Positions 62,105 through 64,000 of a stretch of DNA of 64,000 bases are shown here, in pieces. Origin of the DNA: Bacillus canaveralius (lineage in GTDB: Bacteria; Bacillota; Bacilli; Bacillales; Cytobacillaceae); contig NZ_PGVA01000054.1 of NCBI RefSeq assembly GCF_002860125.1, positions 16,206-80,205 on the forward strand. Reading direction: 5' to 3'. How positions within the stretch are numbered: position 1 is the stretch's first letter; each line of letters starts with the position of its first letter. The notes beneath the pieces are model-generated. The model had not been told where the DNA came from. It searched no databases and saw only the letters and a program-made list of their open reading frames with translations. The position numbers were made by a program, and so were the translations under genes.

Positions 62105-63127
62105 ATGCAAAGAAACTACTGGCCAACTACAGAATGGCAAGCCGTAGACCGGGCAACCTTGAGAATGGACTCTGAAAAGCTGTCAGAGCTTGAACCTATG
62201 ATAAAATCCGAGTACAGCAATATAAACGGCATTGTTGTTGTCAGAAATGGATATATTGCTTATGAAAGATATTATAATGGTTATAGCCCGGATGATACGC
62301 ACCATGTGGCATCTGTAACGAAAAGTATAATATCTGCCCTCATTGGTATTGCCATAGATGCAAGATATATTAAAAATGTAGACCAGAAGGTGCTGGATTT
62401 TTTCCCCGAATATGTTCCCGATGCTGCTGATAGGCAGAAACGAGAAATCACCATACGCCATCTTCTCACTATGACGGTTCCCTATCCATTTGAGGACTGG
62501 CACGAACCGCTGGACAAGATGTGTATACAACCTGACTGGGTAAAGTATACTCTGGATATGCTTGGCCAAAAAGGAAGTATTGGAGCTTTTAAGTATTCCG
62601 CCGCAGGGGCGCACCTGCTTTAAACCATCATCACTCGCAGCACAGGAAAAAGTGCCCGTGAGTTTGCCAACGAACGCTTATTTAAACCCATCGGCATGAA
62701 AGAAATCCCGGATTATGAAATGAAATCATTTGGGTTTGAGGATTTATTCAGAAAAAATGTTAAAGGATGGGTTAAAGACCCAAACAGTAACTCCACAGGA
62801 GGATGGGGACTTACGCTAATTCCCCGTGATATGGCACGTTTTGGTTATCTATATCTGAACCGTGGTATTTGGGACAATAATCAGATTATTTCCAAGACAT
62901 GGATTGACGAATCAACAGCGATGAACCCCAATAAATACGGTTATCTATGGTGGTTGCGTGAAGAGGACGGAGTTTTTGCATACTTAGCACTAGGCGATGG
63001 CGGTAATGTCATTTGTTGCATTCCAGAAAAAGACCTAGTCGTAGCAATTGCATCAGAATTCATCATGAATCCTCGTGATAGGTGGAAACTGATTAAGGAA
63101 CGTATTATCCCGGCTATAATAGACTAA
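62105..63127 (+). pseudogene. serine hydrolase (class C beta-lactamase-like), one nonsense codon
   Basis: One 341-codon frame interrupted only by a TAA at 62621-62623. The first part holds the S-x-x-K nucleophile motif in HHVASVTKSIISAL and the YxN-like KYSAAGAHLL. The second part continues ITRSTGKSAREFANERLF, GWGLTLIPRDMARFGYLYLN and the H/K-x-G-like YLALGDGGNVI. Relatives are beta-lactamase-family esterases or peptidases. The stop falls just after the YSA motif, where relatives have a small residue, so it looks like a single point mutation in an otherwise complete gene. Confidence 0.82.
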
Positions 63128-63226
63128 ACTTATTACCACCAAGTCTGGCGAATTCAAACCGATTCCCATACCTCTACCATCCTTAAGATTCGTATCAACA
63201 GAGCTAGTGCTACTACGCTTTGTCAA
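63053..63226 (-). CDS. candidate small ORF with strong ribosome site
   Basis: TTG 63226 is preceded by TAGGAGGTGA at ideal spacing and opens a 57-codon frame (MTKRSSTSSVDTNLKDGRGM...). The last two thirds run antisense to the serine hydrolase pseudogene and are probably not real protein. It may be the 5' end of a gene truncated on insertion of the MerR-hydrolase segment, or a leader ORF. A terminator-like hairpin lies just upstream on the same strand. Confidence 0.3.
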   Translation of the reverse strand: MTKRSSTSSVDTNLKDGRGMGIGLNSPDLVVISLVYYSRDNTFLNQFPPITRIHDEF

Positions 63227-63263
63227 AGTGATTCACCTCCTAAAATATCTGAAAAATAAAAAA

Positions 63264-63302
63264 ATGACCTCTTGAAGACATAATATCTCAAGAGGTCATT
63301 CT
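63264..63302. terminator. strong hairpin, T-run on the minus strand
   Basis: AATGACCTCTTGA pairs with TCAAGAGGTCATT around a 12-base loop. The minus strand has seven T, the plus strand only CTT. It may end plus-strand transcription from the MerR-hydrolase unit and attenuate the minus-strand ORF at 63226. Confidence 0.75.
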
Positions 63303-63384
63303 TACCAAATTTTTTTATAAATTATCGAACTTTTATAATTTATCAAACTTTATTTTAAGTCCACAACACATGTCTTCGGACAAC

Positions 63385-63510
63385 TTAGTCATGAACTAAA
63401 AATACTTAGAACACCAATAAACAAATTTTCAAATAATTCCTTTTAACAACTTAGTCGTGAACTAACCTTTCACGATGGTGAACTTTTCAAGACAACTCAG
63501 TCGTGACTAA
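63385..63510. repeat. three copies of a TTAGT-N5-ACTAA operator-like repeat
   Basis: TTAGTCATGAACTAA at 63385-63399, TTAGTCGTGAACTAA at 63451-63465 and a shorter TCAGTCGTGACTAA at 63497-63510, each preceded by ACAAC. The inverted-repeat form suggests a dimeric repressor. No cognate regulator gene is adjacent apart from the MerR gene 1.3 kb away. The remainder of 63128-63688 holds a TCAAAAAA/TTTTTTGA inverted repeat at 63538-63561 and no other gene. Confidence 0.6.
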
Positions 63511-63688
63511 ATGAATGTAAGGTATTATTTATCTTATCAAAAAAAAGTTCATGTTTTTTGATATACTGTGCGGTCTAAGAGAAGAAGTTTGGCTTTAGAT
63601 GATACTTTATATAAACTTAAACCTTTATTATAGACCAAGTCGATCATTGTTGAAGAAGGAAAGTAGGTATAAATGGAGGGTTTTTGAA

Positions 63689-63871
63689 ATGAGGATAAAG
63701 AGAAAAAGATTTTTTGTAGCGTTCTTTACCATTTTATCGTTTCTTGTAGTAGCTATTATTTTAAACTATAAATCGCTTGAATACGCCAAAAATGCTTGTA
63801 TTGATAACAATAAGACACCAAAAATCGAGCAAGGTTTTTTAGCATTCAATTGGTCTGTTTCTTGTGAATAA
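63689..63871 (+). CDS. small membrane-anchored protein, unknown
   Basis: A 60-residue protein: basic start MRIKRKR, one transmembrane helix (FFVAFFTILSFLVVAIIL) and a polar extracytoplasmic tail with two Cys (ACIDNNKTPKIEQGF... SVSCE) that could form a disulfide. GGAGGG lies 8 bases before ATG 63689. The family was not recognised. It is downstream of the three operator-like repeats, which may control it. Confidence 0.65.
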   Translation: MRIKRKRFFVAFFTILSFLVVAIILNYKSLEYAKNACIDNNKTPKIEQGFLAFNWSVSCE

Positions 63872-63916
63872 CACTTATTTTCTTGTTTCGTTAACGGGTT
63901 GCTTGAGTTGAAGATC

Positions 63917-63964
63917 CAGCTGTCATCTCCAGGCAGCTTTTCTTATTGAACTCCCTCAGTTTAA
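63917..63964 (+). repeat. terminator-linked repeat, copy E
   Basis: AGCTGTC, loop, GGCAGCT, then TTTTCTTATTGAACTCCCTC and AGTTTAA. It follows the small membrane protein gene and probably terminates it. Confidence 0.55.
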
Positions 63965-64000
63965 TCCGATTTTCTCCCGAATACTCGCTTATTCGCAGGA

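Noticed and set aside
1..64000. tRNA, rRNA or CRISPR arrays
   Set aside because: I looked for cloverleaf-like CCA-ended segments, rRNA landmarks and regularly spaced direct repeats by eye and found none; a covariance-model scan would be needed to be certain.

Overview
The window looks like the chromosome of a low-GC Gram-positive, spore-forming-type bacterium of the family Bacillaceae. The evidence is strong AGGAGG-type ribosome binding sites, an S-box (SAM-I) riboswitch in front of a methionine transporter, close relatives of the Bacillus proteins YeeI and YwbE, Zur boxes of the Bacillus type, and a sigma-54 activator. The species cannot be fixed from sequence alone. No rRNA, tRNA or CRISPR array was seen. 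The coding backbone is interrupted by decayed genes and IS remnants (18.2-22.3, 41.3, 49.1, 52.2, 59.8-61.0 and 62.1-63.1 kb), so much of this is accessory DNA.

Layout. 0-2.6 kb: a beta-helix surface-type protein, a repetitive DUF6944-like protein and the YebC/PmpR-family regulator yeeI. 3.2-10.5 kb: a seven-gene minus-strand operon with an Opp/Nik-type ABC importer (lipoprotein, two permeases, two ATPases), a MATE exporter and a nicotianamine synthase-like enzyme, preceded by two near-consensus Zur boxes. This is a CntA-DF/CntL-like zinc metallophore system with no opine dehydrogenase or histidine racemase in view. 11.0-18.2 kb: an amide catabolism locus made of an enolase-superfamily enzyme, an AmiS/UreI channel, a ClpB-like ATPase and the aliphatic amidase amiE behind a textbook sigma-54 promoter. 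Divergent from it is a one-piece regulator that fuses an AmiC-like amide sensor to a sigma-54 activator.

18.2-25.8 kb: small genes and pseudogenes (MetE-like, response regulator, metallophosphoesterase, metzincin-like), then a kinase-like protein and two glycosyltransferases, ywbE and a conserved hypothetical. 26-36 kb: a membrane-anchored subtilase, a chemoreceptor, metNIQ with its riboswitch, an ECF sigma factor with a DUF4179 protein, and a secreted beta-propeller-like protein. 36.2-41.3 kb: an acyl-CoA dehydrogenase-fold oxidase, a tandem DUF4242-like protein, an HxlR regulator and an SsuABC/TauABC-type importer. The two minus-strand units share an almost identical promoter, which suggests one organosulfur or similar regulon.

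41.3-53 kb: an IS1182-type remnant, an SDR epimerase, a NUDIX hydrolase, a SWIM-SNF2 helicase split by a one-base frameshift, a cysteine-rich protein and a second glycosyltransferase group that includes a pseudogene and a paralogue of the 22.9 kb enzyme. 53-59 kb: a TetR-controlled pair (carboxymuconolactone decarboxylase-like and SDR), an HPr-like protein that lacks the phospho-histidine, an aldo/keto reductase, and a UspA-SulP pair. 59-64 kb: a resolvase-like protein without catalytic residues, a broken IS3 element, a MerR/GyrI-type regulator with a nonsense-mutated serine hydrolase, an array of three operator-like repeats, and a small membrane protein. A terminator-linked sequence motif recurs five times through the window.
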